Positions 15,527 to 24,433 of a stretch of 64,000 nt of DNA are shown here, one piece after another. The notes below the pieces were generated by a model. That model ran no database searches, was not told the DNA's origin, and saw only the letters and a program-made list of their open reading frames with translations. Made by a program: the position numbers and the translations under genes. The DNA lies in NCBI GenBank assembly GCA_036504735.1, contig DASXUQ010000009.1, positions 353,204 through 417,203 on the forward strand, given 5' to 3'. Position 1 is the first letter of the stretch, and every line of letters begins with the position of its first letter. Origin of the DNA: a bacterium (GTDB lineage: Bacteria > Electryoneota > RPQS01).

Positions 15527-15877
15527 GGTTGGCCTCATGGAAGCTGTAGTACCGTGTTCTGCTCATTGGACGCCGCCATTTTCAAGAGGTTTAATCCCGC
15601 TGCGCCGCATCCTACCTGAGCACGTCGTTTGCAAATTACCCAGTCGCTCTAACCCCTGCATCAGATGTTCATCCCCTTGCATAAGTTACACTTTGAGCAT
15701 GGCCGCATGTTCCCGAAAGCAGAAGATGGCGTGCTCAACGCGACGGGATCAGCGTTTCTGAAGATTACCGTGTCTATATTCAATAATTATAGTTTTCTCT
15801 TGACATTTTCCATCGACGAGATATATTGTTGACAGCAGACGTCGCACCGCACCTTCATCTGAGGAACAGTTATAAAC
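15527..15877. promoter_or_regulatory. Divergent intergenic region with sigma70-like promoter (15800-15827)
   Basis: This 351-nt gap separates two divergent genes. On the + strand TTGACA (15800-15805), a 16-nt spacer and TATATT (15822-15827) match the promoter at 9677-9704 in spacing and -10 sequence. GAGGAA before ATG 15878 is the ribosome site. No other structure stands out in 15540-15790. Confidence 0.55.
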
Positions 15878-17593
15878 ATGCGCATCATCTTTGCCGGTTT
15901 TTTTTTGCTGATTCTTAGCTCTGGGGCTTTGGCCGATACCACGTGGGTTTCGGGAGGTGTTTCCGGAATATAGGGGGCGGAGCACAGTCCGTATGTAATC
16001 CGCAGCGGGGCTTGGGTGCTGGGCGGCCAGACGTTCCACATTAGTCCCGGTGTTCGCGTTTGTTTTTCGGCACATGCCCAGTTTTACGTGGAAGCCACCG
16101 CCCGACTCGAAGCTATCGGCGCGGTAGAAGACTCGGTTTATTTCACGCTGGATACTCTTGCCTACGACAGTTTTGGCTATCTGGAAGGTTGGGATGGAAT
16201 AAACTTCTCTCCCGACGCAGACACCTGCCGTTTCGAATGGTGTGTGCTGGAACATTCCCGTTGTGCAGGCTATGGCGGGCTCTTATGGATGGTGTCCGCA
16301 CCGCTGACCATGCGGAACTCTACTTGCCGCGACAATCGGGCGAGCGTCGGTGGTGTGGCATGCCTGCAAGGGTACGTGGACATCTCCCACTGTCTGTTCG
16401 AGTCCAACTCGGCGCTCCAAGGCGGTGTCTTTTTCTCCGACTTCGGCACCGGCACGATCACGGATTGCGTCTTCCGCAACAACTTCGTTCCCAATCCGGA
16501 CTCGCCCTATTCAGGCGGAGAAGGCGGTGTGCTCTTGTATGCCTCGCACTCACCACTCAGGTTTCAGCGTTGCGATTTTCTGAATAACGCGGCACTGGGC
16601 GGTGGTGCGGTTTGGGTGCCAGTCGGAGATACTTCTCTGGTCTTTGAGGACTGCCGCTTTGTGGGCAATCATGCCGACAGTTGCGGCGGAGCGATGGGAA
16701 GCCAGACGAGCAGCCCTGCATCGGCCAAGTTCGTGCGCTGCCTGTTTGACAGCAATTCAACACCTGGTGCGGGCGGCGGCCTTCTGATCTGTTCATCCAC
16801 GGTGATAGACCACTGCGTCATCACTCATAACAGCGCGTCGCTTGGCGGCGGAATCTGCTTGCGGCTCAACGGCTGCCCCTGGCGTCCGTCCATGCGCCAA
16901 AACACGATCATCGGGAACACCGCCGCCGAAGGTGCGGGCATCCATCTGCAGGACTGGGCGGGTGTCCGGAACAACATTATTGCCTTCAATCATGGCCCCG
17001 GTATGCATCTTCCCGATGCGGACTCCTCGACAATCGGCTTCAACCTGCTTTATGGCAACAGCGGCGGCAATGTAACTCCTTTGGGCAGTCGTGTCGGCCA
17101 GAGCGCCGGAGTCAACCGGAATGGTGACCTCTGCGACGCGTACATGAATGTGCTGCTTGATCCGTTGCTGGTCGACACCGCGACGGAAGATTACCATTTG
17201 ACAGAGACTTCGCCGTGCATTGACGCGGGCGATCCCGCATCGCCGAATGATCCCGACAGCACCCTTGCGGATATCGGCGCGCATTACTTCCCGCATCCGA
17301 ACAGGGTTGCTCTGGCCTTTGTCTCTTATCCTTCGTCTCTTATCCTTTCTTCCTACCCGAATCCGTTCAATCCGTCGACCGAAATCTCCTTTACGATGTC
17401 GAAAACGGGGCAGGCCACGCTGGCGGTATACGACCTGCAAGGCAGGATCGTGAAGACACTGCTGGCGAAAGTGTGTGCCGCCGGAGAGCACCGCTTCACC
17501 TTCGAGGGCGCTGCGCTGCCGTCGGGTGTTTACTTTGCCCGCCTCAGCGCCAATCACCTGGTGCGGACTCACAAATTGCTGCTGCTGAAGTAA
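15878..17593 (+). pseudogene. Secreted right-handed beta-helix protein interrupted by an in-frame TAG
   Basis: Reading from ATG 15878 gives a signal peptide (MRIIFAGFFLLIL ... ALAD) and mature start TTWVSGGVSG. Then TAG at 15971-15973 (codon 32), after which the same frame stays open to 17593 with GAEHSPYVIRSG. The paralog 17633 reads VSGNWTAEHSPYVIQ at this point, so TAG replaces the Trp codon TGG. The 540-residue body has repeated CxFxxNxAxxGG beta-helix turns (about residues 115-350). It ends in a sorting domain (SYPNPFNPSTEISF ... GVYFARL ... LLLK). It is either a fresh nonsense allele, a sequencing error, or read through. Downstream starts would lack the signal peptide. Confidence 0.75.
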
Positions 17594-17632
17594 CCCGAGC
17601 TTCTATCATCACTGCAACTTAAGGTGCATCCC

Positions 17633-19318
17633 ATGAACACTCGATTTAGCCTTGCTGTAATTGCTCTGCTCATGCTATCCTCCTGGGCTTTTGCCGATAC
17701 CACGTGGGTTTCGGCGGGAAATGTGTCGGGCAACTGGACGGCGGAGCATAGCCCGTACGTCATTCAGGGTGACGTGCATGTTCCGGGAGAGCAGGCATTG
17801 GACATTGGCGCGGGGGTGCGCGTGTACTTTGACGGCTTGTACCGGCTGGAAGTGGACAGCCTGGGCTCCTTCAGCGCCGTCGGCGCGGAAGGGGATTCGG
17901 TGGTGTTTACTACCGACACCCTAATCCATCCGCTGCGCTGGTGCGGGATCCTGATGCACACTCCGGCGGATACCGTGCGCATGAGCTACTGCGTGATCGA
18001 GAACATGCGCCGCGACAGCACACGAATGCAAGGGCTGCCGCGCGATACGATTGCCAACCAGGCTGCGCTGCAAATTGAGAACGGCATCGGATTGAACTTA
18101 TCCCACAGCCGTCTGCGTTACAATCGGGGATCTGCAATGGGCGGCGCGTTAAGGCTATACGGCTGTGATGCGACGATTACGGAGTGTGTCTTCACCGGCA
18201 ATTCCGGCGGATACGGCGGCGGAATCAACTTGGGCTCCAAGGCAGATATCCGGAATTGTCTGTTTGAGGGCAATGCTTCGGGCGGTGGCGGCGGGGCGAT
18301 TCATGTGTGCTTCGGGAATGGGGAATCCTCGATCAGAGATTGCGTATTTCGGAAGAACTGGGCCGTCACTCTGGCTCCCGATGGCGGCGGCGCGATCCTG
18401 CATCACACAGGCATCTTGCATGTTACCGGTTGCGCATTCCTCGGAGACTCTGTAGATGTCGGTGCCGACGGTGGAGCCATTAACTCGGGTGCCGTGGCCG
18501 CCGATAACCCGCTTGCGCTGACGGTTGGGGACTGCCTGTTTGCGGATAACAGGGCGGGAAGCCGTGGCGGAGCCATTGTGATGGCGAACGGCTCCATGAC
18601 TAACTGCACCGTCGTAAGAAGCTATACCTTCGGCGGCGCTGCCGTAAGTTGGCACTTGGAAAGGCAGGCAGAAGACACCGTGAGCGTGGTCAACACCATT
18701 GTTGCCAATAGCCGGCGTGGCTCAGGCATCGCGCTCTTTGGGACACATGCGCAGCTTCGCAACAGCCTGATCTTCGGCAACGCCGACGGCGGCGCGGTCA
18801 TCATGTCGGATACCCTTATGGGACGCGTCATCCAAACCAACACCAACGGCGATTCCTGCGATGTTTATCAGAACATTTTTCTTGATCCGCTGTTTGCCGA
18901 TACGGCGGCGGGAGACTATCATCTGACGGCAAACTCTCCGTGCATCGACGCCGGGGATCCTGCCTCGCCGCGTGATCCGGATGGCACCGTGGCCGACATC
19001 GGCGCGTATTACTTCCCGCAGCCGAATGCGGCACATCGGGACGTCATCCTTTATCCTTCCGCCTTTAGCCTTTCTTCCTACCCCAATCCCTTCAATGCGG
19101 CTACGCGTATCGCGTTTGATCTTCCACGCGAGTGCAGGGTCGCGCTGCAGGTGTATGATATTAGCGGGCGGCTGGTGAGGGTACTGGTGGATGGACAACT
19201 CAAAGCGGGGCAACATGAAGCGCGCTTTGACGGAGAAGGATTGGCCTCGGGGGTGTACTTTGTCCGTTTGCAGGCAGGAGAGCTAACCCGTATGCAGAAG
19301 ATTGTGCTGATGAAGTAA
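17633..19318 (+). CDS. Secreted right-handed beta-helix protein with sorting domain
   Basis: 561 residues from ATG 17633 (AAGG 8 nt upstream; a GTG at 17624 is also in frame). A signal peptide ends SSWAFAD. The body consists of parallel beta-helix coils with the recurring motif C(V/L)FxxNxAxxxGGA(I/L), of the kind found in polysaccharide lyases and adhesins. DxYQNIFLDPLFADTAAGDY ends the coil region, followed by the typical SPCIDAGDPASPRDPDG segment. The sorting domain is SYPNPFNAATR ... SGVYFVRL ... VLMK. It is a tandem duplicate of the interrupted gene just upstream (40 nt). No catalytic residues can be assigned; adhesin, carbohydrate-binding or structural roles are all possible. Confidence 0.82.
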   Translation: MNTRFSLAVIALLMLSSWAFADTTWVSAGNVSGNWTAEHSPYVIQGDVHVPGEQALDIGAGVRVYFDGLYRLEVDSLGSFSAVGAEGDSVVFTTDTLIHPLRWCGILMHTPADTVRMSYCVIENMRRDSTRMQGLPRDTIANQAALQIENGIGLNLSHSRLRYNRGSAMGGALRLYGCDATITECVFTGNSGGYGGGINLGSKADIRNCLFEGNASGGGGGAIHVCFGNGESSIRDCVFRKNWAVTLAPDGGGAILHHTGILHVTGCAFLGDSVDVGADGGAINSGAVAADNPLALTVGDCLFADNRAGSRGGAIVMANGSMTNCTVVRSYTFGGAAVSWHLERQAEDTVSVVNTIVANSRRGSGIALFGTHAQLRNSLIFGNADGGAVIMSDTLMGRVIQTNTNGDSCDVYQNIFLDPLFADTAAGDYHLTANSPCIDAGDPASPRDPDGTVADIGAYYFPQPNAAHRDVILYPSAFSLSSYPNPFNAATRIAFDLPRECRVALQVYDISGRLVRVLVDGQLKAGQHEARFDGEGLASGVYFVRLQAGELTRMQKIVLMK

Positions 19319-19601
19319 AAGCCAAAAGAAGAAGGCCGATGAGGGTTAGGTTTCGGGCGGGTTGTGGATGTGGTAATGGTTCGGCGGGCCGGTCTTAGAC
19401 CGGCCCCTACCCCGACTCGGCATGGAGAAATAGCGACCCCGAGGTCCTTCCCGAAGACGGGCAGGATGACAAATCATTGGGGGCGGGGTCCTGAATGGCA
19501 AGGGATAGGGAGTGCAGAAAGGGCGACCGTTATGGCCGCCCTTTTAATGAACTGTTCCCTTCCTCCACTTTAGTGGGGGAAGGGTCAGGGATGGGGGTTC
19601 G
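19319..19601. other. Intergenic region with hairpin-forming repeats
   Basis: No gene was seen between the convergent ends. It holds a perfect 9-bp hairpin (19386-19394 with 19398-19406, loop TTA) followed by CCTACCCC, and a hairpin around 19559-19583 (CTTCCTCCACT with AGTGGGGGAAG). These GC-rich palindromes resemble dispersed intergenic repeats rather than classical terminators. Confidence 0.5.
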
Positions 19602-19981
19602 TTATTCTTCGTGTCCTTCCAGTTCGGCGCCTTGGGCGTCGGATTCGGCATTGCGGACCTGAGTGGACACGTCGGATGATTCCACTGCGGGCTCGGGGTT
19701 CTCTTCTTCTTCCTGCTGTTGCTGCAGAGAGCCTTCAATGTTCTCGCCACGGGCGCGGAACTCCGATTCGGGTTCGGGATAGTCTGCCTTGCCGTCGGGG
19801 GTGAAGCGGGTCTCCTGCGGAGTCATCCATTGCGTGGTGACGTTACCGTATTCGGGAGAGAGCTGGTCCCGCCGCTCATTGGGAGCTTCCCTTTCCAGCG
19901 AATCTTCAATGGCCTGCGGATCTTCCGCAGCATCATCTATCGGGAGCGGTCCGTATTCGGCGGAGCTTTCTTTTTTGTCAT
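19602..19981 (-). pseudogene. Small acidic low-complexity protein gene with an apparent 1-nt frameshift
   Basis: An open frame of 118 codons ends at 19602 but has no good start. The ATG at 19981, 12 nt after the stop of the upstream gene, opens another frame (ATG ACA AAA AAG AAA). One extra A in that run of six A would join the two frames and give a protein of about 125 residues starting MTKKESSAEYGP. The product is very acidic with Gln/Glu runs (QQQQEEEE) and no recognisable domain. The choices are a homopolymer sequencing error, a frameshift mutation, or use of ATG 19826 for a 74-residue product. It would be coexpressed with the FAD-linked oxidase. Confidence 0.5.
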
Positions 19982-19992
19982 GATGGTCTTTC

Positions 19993-21429
19993 TTACTGCA
20001 CCGCTACGGTCTCTTCTTCGGGCACCAGATTCTGGTTGAAGCAGAACATATTCTCGGGATCGTACTTCCGCTTCAGATCCACCAGCCGGGCAAAGGTGCG
20101 GTCGCTGTAGGCGGCGCGAGTGCGCTCGTTGTCATCCTGCATAAAGTTGGAATACACATTGCCACTGGCATAGGGCCGCAGCGCGTTCCATGCGTCGCGG
20201 GACCATTGAATATGCCCATTGGGCGGACTCTGGTCATTCCACAAGGAGATCCAGTTGAGGACATATGTGGCGTCGCGCTGGCCGAAGGCCGTCTTGCCTT
20301 CACCGACTTTGCTGACGGCGCCGCCCAGATGCTGCACGTGGACCTCGGAATTCGGCGAGGTGCGGCGCGAGGCAAACTCACAGATCAGATCGATGGCCGC
20401 ATCATCGAGACGGTTCAGGAAATCGGATTTCAAATAGCACTGAATCCCCGGAGGAGCCGATGCATCGAACATGGATTGCATCGCAACGTACGGCATGGGA
20501 CCGAAGAGGTTGACGTCGGGCGGACCGAAGAGGCGCACCGGCTTCAAGGCATCGTCGCCCTTGGCCAGATCGCCGCAATAACATGCCGCCAGCGCCACCA
20601 TCGGCTTGCCCTGCAATTCAGCAGGTACGAACGGTGCGGGCGGTGCGGTCATAAACGCAACCATCGACGTCAGTTCATCGGGGGCCTTGGCGGTGAAGTC
20701 GCGGAAAAAGCGCAGCAACTCGCTGGCCCTCTCGGCGCGGTACAGTGCTGCGCCGCCGTAGATGATCGGGCCGACATTATGGAGCTGATATTCGAAGGAG
20801 GTCACCACACCGAAGTTGCCGCCACCGCCGCGCACACCCCAGTAGAGATCTTCATTGTGCTTGTGATTGGCGGTAATGAACTGGCCGTCGGCGGTGACAA
20901 CATCCACCGAAAGCAGATTGTCGCACGATAGTCCATGCTTGCGCATCAGCCAGCCGATGCCGCCGCCCAGCGTCAGCCCGGCGATTCCGGTATGGGAAAT
21001 CAGGCCGCCGGTGGTTGCCAGGCCGAAGAGTTGGGTTTCATGGTCGAACAGTCCCCAGGTAACTCCCGGTTGGGTGCGCACCGTCTTGCGGTCGGCATCC
21101 ACCCACACACCCTTCATCAGGGAAAAATCCACCACCAAGCCATCATCACATACCGAATAGCCGGGAAAACTGTGCCCGCCGCCCCGTACTGCCACGGGCA
21201 GATGATAGGCCCGGGCAAAGCTCAACGCCGCAATCACATCCGCCGAACCGAGGCAGCGCACGATAAACGCCGGACGCCGGTTGATCATTCCATTCCACAC
21301 GGCCCGTGCCGCATCATATCCATCTTCGCCGGGTCGAATCACCATGCCACGAAGATCCGACCTCAGTCGTGTGACCGCCGCATCGTCCACTGCTGCCGGT
21401 TGCGGAGGTACCGCGTCCATCATTGCCAT
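19993..21429 (-). CDS. FAD-linked oxidase, berberine-bridge-enzyme-like
   Basis: 478 residues with AGGAGG before the start. An FAD-binding (PCMH/VAO-type) domain lies at about residues 50-220. RGGGHSFPG (near 85) supplies the histidine that usually carries covalent FAD, and THTGIAGLTLGGG-like sequence (SHTGIAGLTLGGGIGWLMRK) follows near 145. The second covalent cysteine of bicovalent enzymes is not evident there, so single attachment is likely. The C-terminal BBE segment is clear (YSNFMQDD ... LVDLKRKYDPENMFCFNQN). These enzymes oxidise alcohols, sugars or amines with O2 or another acceptor; the substrate cannot be deduced. No signal peptide is seen, so it is cytoplasmic. Confidence 0.85.
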   Translation of the reverse strand: MAMMDAVPPQPAAVDDAAVTRLRSDLRGMVIRPGEDGYDAARAVWNGMINRRPAFIVRCLGSADVIAALSFARAYHLPVAVRGGGHSFPGYSVCDDGLVVDFSLMKGVWVDADRKTVRTQPGVTWGLFDHETQLFGLATTGGLISHTGIAGLTLGGGIGWLMRKHGLSCDNLLSVDVVTADGQFITANHKHNEDLYWGVRGGGGNFGVVTSFEYQLHNVGPIIYGGAALYRAERASELLRFFRDFTAKAPDELTSMVAFMTAPPAPFVPAELQGKPMVALAACYCGDLAKGDDALKPVRLFGPPDVNLFGPMPYVAMQSMFDASAPPGIQCYLKSDFLNRLDDAAIDLICEFASRRTSPNSEVHVQHLGGAVSKVGEGKTAFGQRDATYVLNWISLWNDQSPPNGHIQWSRDAWNALRPYASGNVYSNFMQDDNERTRAAYSDRTFARLVDLKRKYDPENMFCFNQNLVPEEETVAVQ

Positions 21430-21875
21430 GCCGCCTCCTGTATGATCGAGATAGATGAGTTAATAAGGGAATCACGTTGCCGTTAATTGAAACATTTCAC
21501 TATGAGAAATACACGCAGTAGGTAAACCTACAGTTCCGAAACCCTCATCTGTACCGCTTTGGGCAAGCGGTAGTATCAATTGCTATGCCATGGGATAACA
21601 AAAGCCGCGCGAAGCGGTTGTACACTTCGCGCGGCAGATAGTGGGGTCAAAACGCAACAGGAGTTCACGGGCACGACAGGTCGTGCCCCTACGGCAGAGT
21701 CTTATCCTAAGTTTGTTTGTGCCGGCAGACCCCTATCCCCCGGCCCCGCCTTCGTCGAGGTCCGGGACCTTTCCCCATGAAATAGGGAAAGGGGAGCAGA
21801 GGAAGGATAGCAAGGTCTCCACGTCGAACCCCTACGCCGCCGAGCAGGCGACCCGGGGGCAGGCGTCACGCCTGC
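21430..21875. other. Intergenic region with hairpin and a dispersed palindromic repeat
   Basis: No gene is supported. It contains an 11-bp perfect hairpin (21604-21614 with 21625-21635) and a 30-nt palindromic repeat (21668-21697) whose core is GGGCACGAC, AG, GTCGTGCCC, followed by CTACGGCAG. A near copy in opposite orientation lies at 23741-23770. Confidence 0.55.
21668..21697 (+). repeat. Dispersed 30-nt palindromic repeat, copy 1
   Basis: 9-bp arms at 21669-21677 and 21680-21688 with a 2-nt centre, then CTACGGCAG. It matches the reverse complement of 23741-23770 at 28 of 30 positions. Both copies are intergenic, like REP-type elements. Confidence 0.6.
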
Positions 21876-22598
21876 TTAGTCGAGGCGGTTCAGGAAATCG
21901 CGGAAGACCGGGAGGAAGACGTGATCGCGCAGGCTGTCCAGCGGGTGATTGGTATCGGGGAAGACACAGAGCTGTCCGCGGCGCAGAGCGCGGTACAGAT
22001 CGATGACTTCGTTGACCGGCACCAGTTCGTCGCGGTCGCCGCCGGAAACCATCACCGGCAGTTCGCTGTCTTCGAGATCCATTTCCGTCAGGCCGCTATC
22101 GGGCATGCCGGTGATCATCTTGGCCAGCCACGGCATCATGGCATCGAGCTTCTCGTCGCCATGTTCGCTGCGGAGTTGCGCCAGACGGTCGGGGTTGTTC
22201 TCTTCGAGGTAGGCGACATCCAGTTCGGCGGCGAGGTTTTCCGCTTCTTCACCGGACCAGTAAAACTTGGTGGCGTGCATCCACACACCGACGACGCGGT
22301 TCTTATGCTTGAGGGCATAGGACAGCGCGGCATAACCGCCCGTGCTGTAACCGAGCAGCACGGCAGGTTCGGCATGCAGACCGTTGAGCAGGCGGTCGAT
22401 CTCTTCGACCATCACGCGCATGGTCAGGCTCTTGGTCATTTCCGACGGCCCGTGTCCGGGCAGATCGGCGGCAATGACGGTATAGCCCATATCGGCGATG
22501 GGCTGAAGGTAGCGTTTCCACTGGGACTCGATTGTCCCTAACATGCCGGGGAGCACTAATACCGGCGGTCCGCTCCCGATGGATTGATGATGTAACAT
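21876..22598 (-). CDS. Alpha/beta-hydrolase fold protein
   Basis: 240 residues. The N-terminal strand-loop VLVLPGMLGTIESQW provides the oxyanion region, and VIAADLPGHGPSE follows. The nucleophile elbow is LGYSTGGYAAL (about residue 83). The acid is Asp in VSGGDRDELVP (about 188), and the histidine is in PDTNHPLDSL (about 215). The full Ser-Asp-His triad is therefore present. Cytoplasmic, with no signal peptide. It resembles small esterase/menH-like hydrolases, but the substrate is unknown. It sits between an FAD-linked oxidase and an aldo/keto reductase on the same strand, with intergenic repeats on both sides, so it is probably its own transcript. Confidence 0.82.
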   Translation of the reverse strand: MLHHQSIGSGPPVLVLPGMLGTIESQWKRYLQPIADMGYTVIAADLPGHGPSEMTKSLTMRVMVEEIDRLLNGLHAEPAVLLGYSTGGYAALSYALKHKNRVVGVWMHATKFYWSGEEAENLAAELDVAYLEENNPDRLAQLRSEHGDEKLDAMMPWLAKMITGMPDSGLTEMDLEDSELPVMVSGGDRDELVPVNEVIDLYRALRRGQLCVFPDTNHPLDSLRDHVFLPVFRDFLNRLD

Positions 22599-22650
22599 GG
22601 TCTTCTGGGTAATGTCCTATGTCGATGGCGGCCACAAGCCGCGTTGATTG

Positions 22651-22742
22651 AATACGAAACAAAAAAAGCGAAAAGCGAAAATGCGAAAAGCGAAAATGAA
22701 TGGACGGCTGTTTCCTATTTTCTATTTCACATTTCCAATTTT
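22651..22742 (+). repeat. Paired heptad island
   Basis: Purine-rich units at 22651-22699 (AATACGA, AACAAAA, AAAGCGA, AAAGCGA, AAATGCG, AAAAGCG, AAAATGA). A spacer ATGGACGG follows, then pyrimidine units at 22708-22742 (CTGTTTC, CTATTTT, CTATTTC, ACATTTC, CAATTTT). The right edge lies 2 nt from the stop codon of the aldo/keto reductase gene. Confidence 0.78.
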
Positions 22743-22744
22743 CT

Positions 22745-23710
22745 TCACAGTCCGTTGCTCACTTCGTCCAGTTCGTTTTCCTCTTCCTGCGACAGGCGTT
22801 TGCCCGAAGCGGTGAGGGAATCGTCTAATTGCTGGATGGAGGTCGCGCCGATGATCGGGCTGGTGACAAACGGTTTGGAGAGCAGCCAGGCCAGTGCGGT
22901 CTGGGTCATGCTTTCGCCGCGCTTCCGGGCCATCAGTTCGAGCAGCTCCAGCACTTTGAGCACCTGCGGCGTCATCTTATCGGACGCGCGCTGGTTCAGC
23001 GTGTGCCGCGCGTTTTGCGGCAGCGGCTGGCCTGCTTTGTACTTGCCCGTCAGCAGTCCGCCTTCGAGGGGAGAATAGGGGATCACGCCCATTTTCGTCT
23101 CTTCGACATAGGGCAGCAGATCATCTTCGAAGGCCTTGCGGCAGATCAGATTATACTTGGGCTGGGTGCAGATGAACTTGCACTGGTAATGGGTGTGCGC
23201 GTAGTCATTGGCGCGGCGCGTGAGGTCTGCGGGGAAATTGGAGACGCCGATGTAGCGGACTTTGCCTTCGCGGATCAGTTCGCAGAGTGTATCCACGGTT
23301 TCTTCAATCGGCGTATTCGGATCCGGCGCGTGGCACTGGTAGAGGTCGATGTAGTCGACCTGCAGCCGTTGCAGCGAATCGGCACAGGCGCGCAGAATAT
23401 GTTTGCGTCCCAGCCCTTCGCCGTCTTCCCCTTCCCACATCCGCCCGCGCACCTTGGTGGCCAGCACAATCCGGTCGCGCGGCTTAGTCTTCAGCCATGT
23501 GCCGACCATGCGCTCGGCGACTCCGCCGGGATTGCCTTCCACCCAACTGCTGTAGACGTCCGCCGTATCCACAAAATTAATGCCCCGGTCGAAAGCGCGG
23601 TCAAGAATCTGATGGGACAGGGCTTCATCCGTCTGCCAGCCCATGGTCATCGTGCCCATGCACAGTTCGGACACCTTCAAAGCGGTATTATCAATCGTAC
23701 GGAATTTCAT
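22745..23710 (-). CDS. Aldo/keto reductase
   Basis: 321 residues from ATG 23710; an in-frame ATG 15 codons earlier adds only a non-homologous lead. It is a TIM-barrel NADPH-dependent reductase with the full tetrad: Asp and Tyr in NFVDTADVYSSW, Lys in VLATKVRG, and His in DLYQCHAPDP. The family blocks GKVRYIGVSNFPA, MGVIPYSPLEGGLLTGKY and VTSPIIGATSIQQL complete it. It belongs to the group of YajO/PhdK-like bacterial AKRs that act on aldehydes, sugars or xenobiotics. It lies 72 nt behind the ferredoxin gene, with a palindromic repeat between them. Confidence 0.9.
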   Translation of the reverse strand: MKFRTIDNTALKVSELCMGTMTMGWQTDEALSHQILDRAFDRGINFVDTADVYSSWVEGNPGGVAERMVGTWLKTKPRDRIVLATKVRGRMWEGEDGEGLGRKHILRACADSLQRLQVDYIDLYQCHAPDPNTPIEETVDTLCELIREGKVRYIGVSNFPADLTRRANDYAHTHYQCKFICTQPKYNLICRKAFEDDLLPYVEETKMGVIPYSPLEGGLLTGKYKAGQPLPQNARHTLNQRASDKMTPQVLKVLELLELMARKRGESMTQTALAWLLSKPFVTSPIIGATSIQQLDDSLTASGKRLSQEEENELDEVSNGL

Positions 23711-23740
23711 AATTAAGATCCGGGATGGTATGGCCAACGT

Positions 23741-23770
23741 CTGCCGTAGGGGCACGACATGTCATGCCCG
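23741..23770 (-). repeat. Dispersed 30-nt palindromic repeat, copy 2
   Basis: This matches the reverse complement of 21668-21697 with two differences and sits in the gap between the ferredoxin and aldo/keto reductase genes. Its palindromic core is imperfect because of those changes. Confidence 0.6.
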
Positions 23771-23782
23771 TCGGAATAAAGC

Positions 23783-24103
23783 TTAAGACTTCGGCTTTTC
23801 GTACACATTTCCCCGGCGGGGCGGGTCGGTGGCCGGGCGGGGATCGGGCACGGGATTATTTTTGAATAAAGGGGATAATTTGGCGTTGATCTCCGCGTAG
23901 ACGGGATCTTCGTCGGGATGTTCGATAATCGCTTCCACGGGGCACTCGGGGACGCAGGCTCCGCAGTCAATACACAGTTTAGGGTCAATGACCGCGAAGG
24001 GCTGGCCTTCGTAGTCGCCGGGGTAGATGCAGTAGACCGGGCAAACCTGCATGCATGAGGCATACTGTTCGCCGAGGCACTTGTCGGTAATCACGAATGT
24101 CAT
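23783..24103 (-). CDS. Seven-iron (3Fe-4S/4Fe-4S) ferredoxin, FdxA-like
   Basis: 106 residues. The first cluster motif is C9-X7-C17-X3-C21-P (KCLGEQYASCMQVCPV), the spacing of FdxA-type ferredoxins with a 3Fe-4S cluster. The second is CIDCGACVPECPVEAI (residues about 44-59), a classical 4Fe-4S motif. PVYCIYPGDY between them is also FdxA-like. The 45-residue C-terminal extension is Pro-rich and probably flexible. It is a soluble low-potential electron carrier; it could serve the neighbouring reductase, but no specific partner is proven. Confidence 0.9.
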   Translation of the reverse strand: MTFVITDKCLGEQYASCMQVCPVYCIYPGDYEGQPFAVIDPKLCIDCGACVPECPVEAIIEHPDEDPVYAEINAKLSPLFKNNPVPDPRPATDPPRRGNVYEKPKS

Positions 24104-24433
24104 CGTTAATTCAGTCCTAACTAATCCGAAATCAAAATGTTAAAATCAATAAAAACAAATACCATTGTCGAAAGAGCGGGCTTAGGGCCCGCTCTTCAAA
24201 CGCTTGGTAATATGGCAAATCTCCCGCAAATAAGCAATGGAAATTGCAACGATTTCACATTTTCCTGATGAAAAAAGATTTGTAGAGGGAGGCCATGTCC
24301 GGTTATTTTTTGCGGGAAAATCCCAAGACCCGGTTGTAAGGCGGTTTAAACCTCCTTGGGCGGGCGGTGTCTAAAGGGCATTCGCAGGCAGGAGATAAGG
24401 CTTTGCGACTTTAAGCTATAGAGGAGATGATGT
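24104..24433. promoter_or_regulatory. Divergent intergenic region with GC-rich hairpin
   Basis: This lies between the ferredoxin gene (-) and the gene at 24434 (+), so it must hold both promoters. A perfect 9-bp hairpin (24173-24181 with 24187-24195, loop TTAGG) is the only obvious structure. GAGGAG at 24421-24426 is the ribosome site of the right-hand gene. I could not choose promoters with confidence. Confidence 0.45.

Noticed and set aside
15971-15973. TAG as a recoded amino acid (for example pyrrolysine)
   Set aside because: It is a single case, the paralog has Trp, and other genes in the window use TAG as a normal stop (for example at 11221 and 32260).
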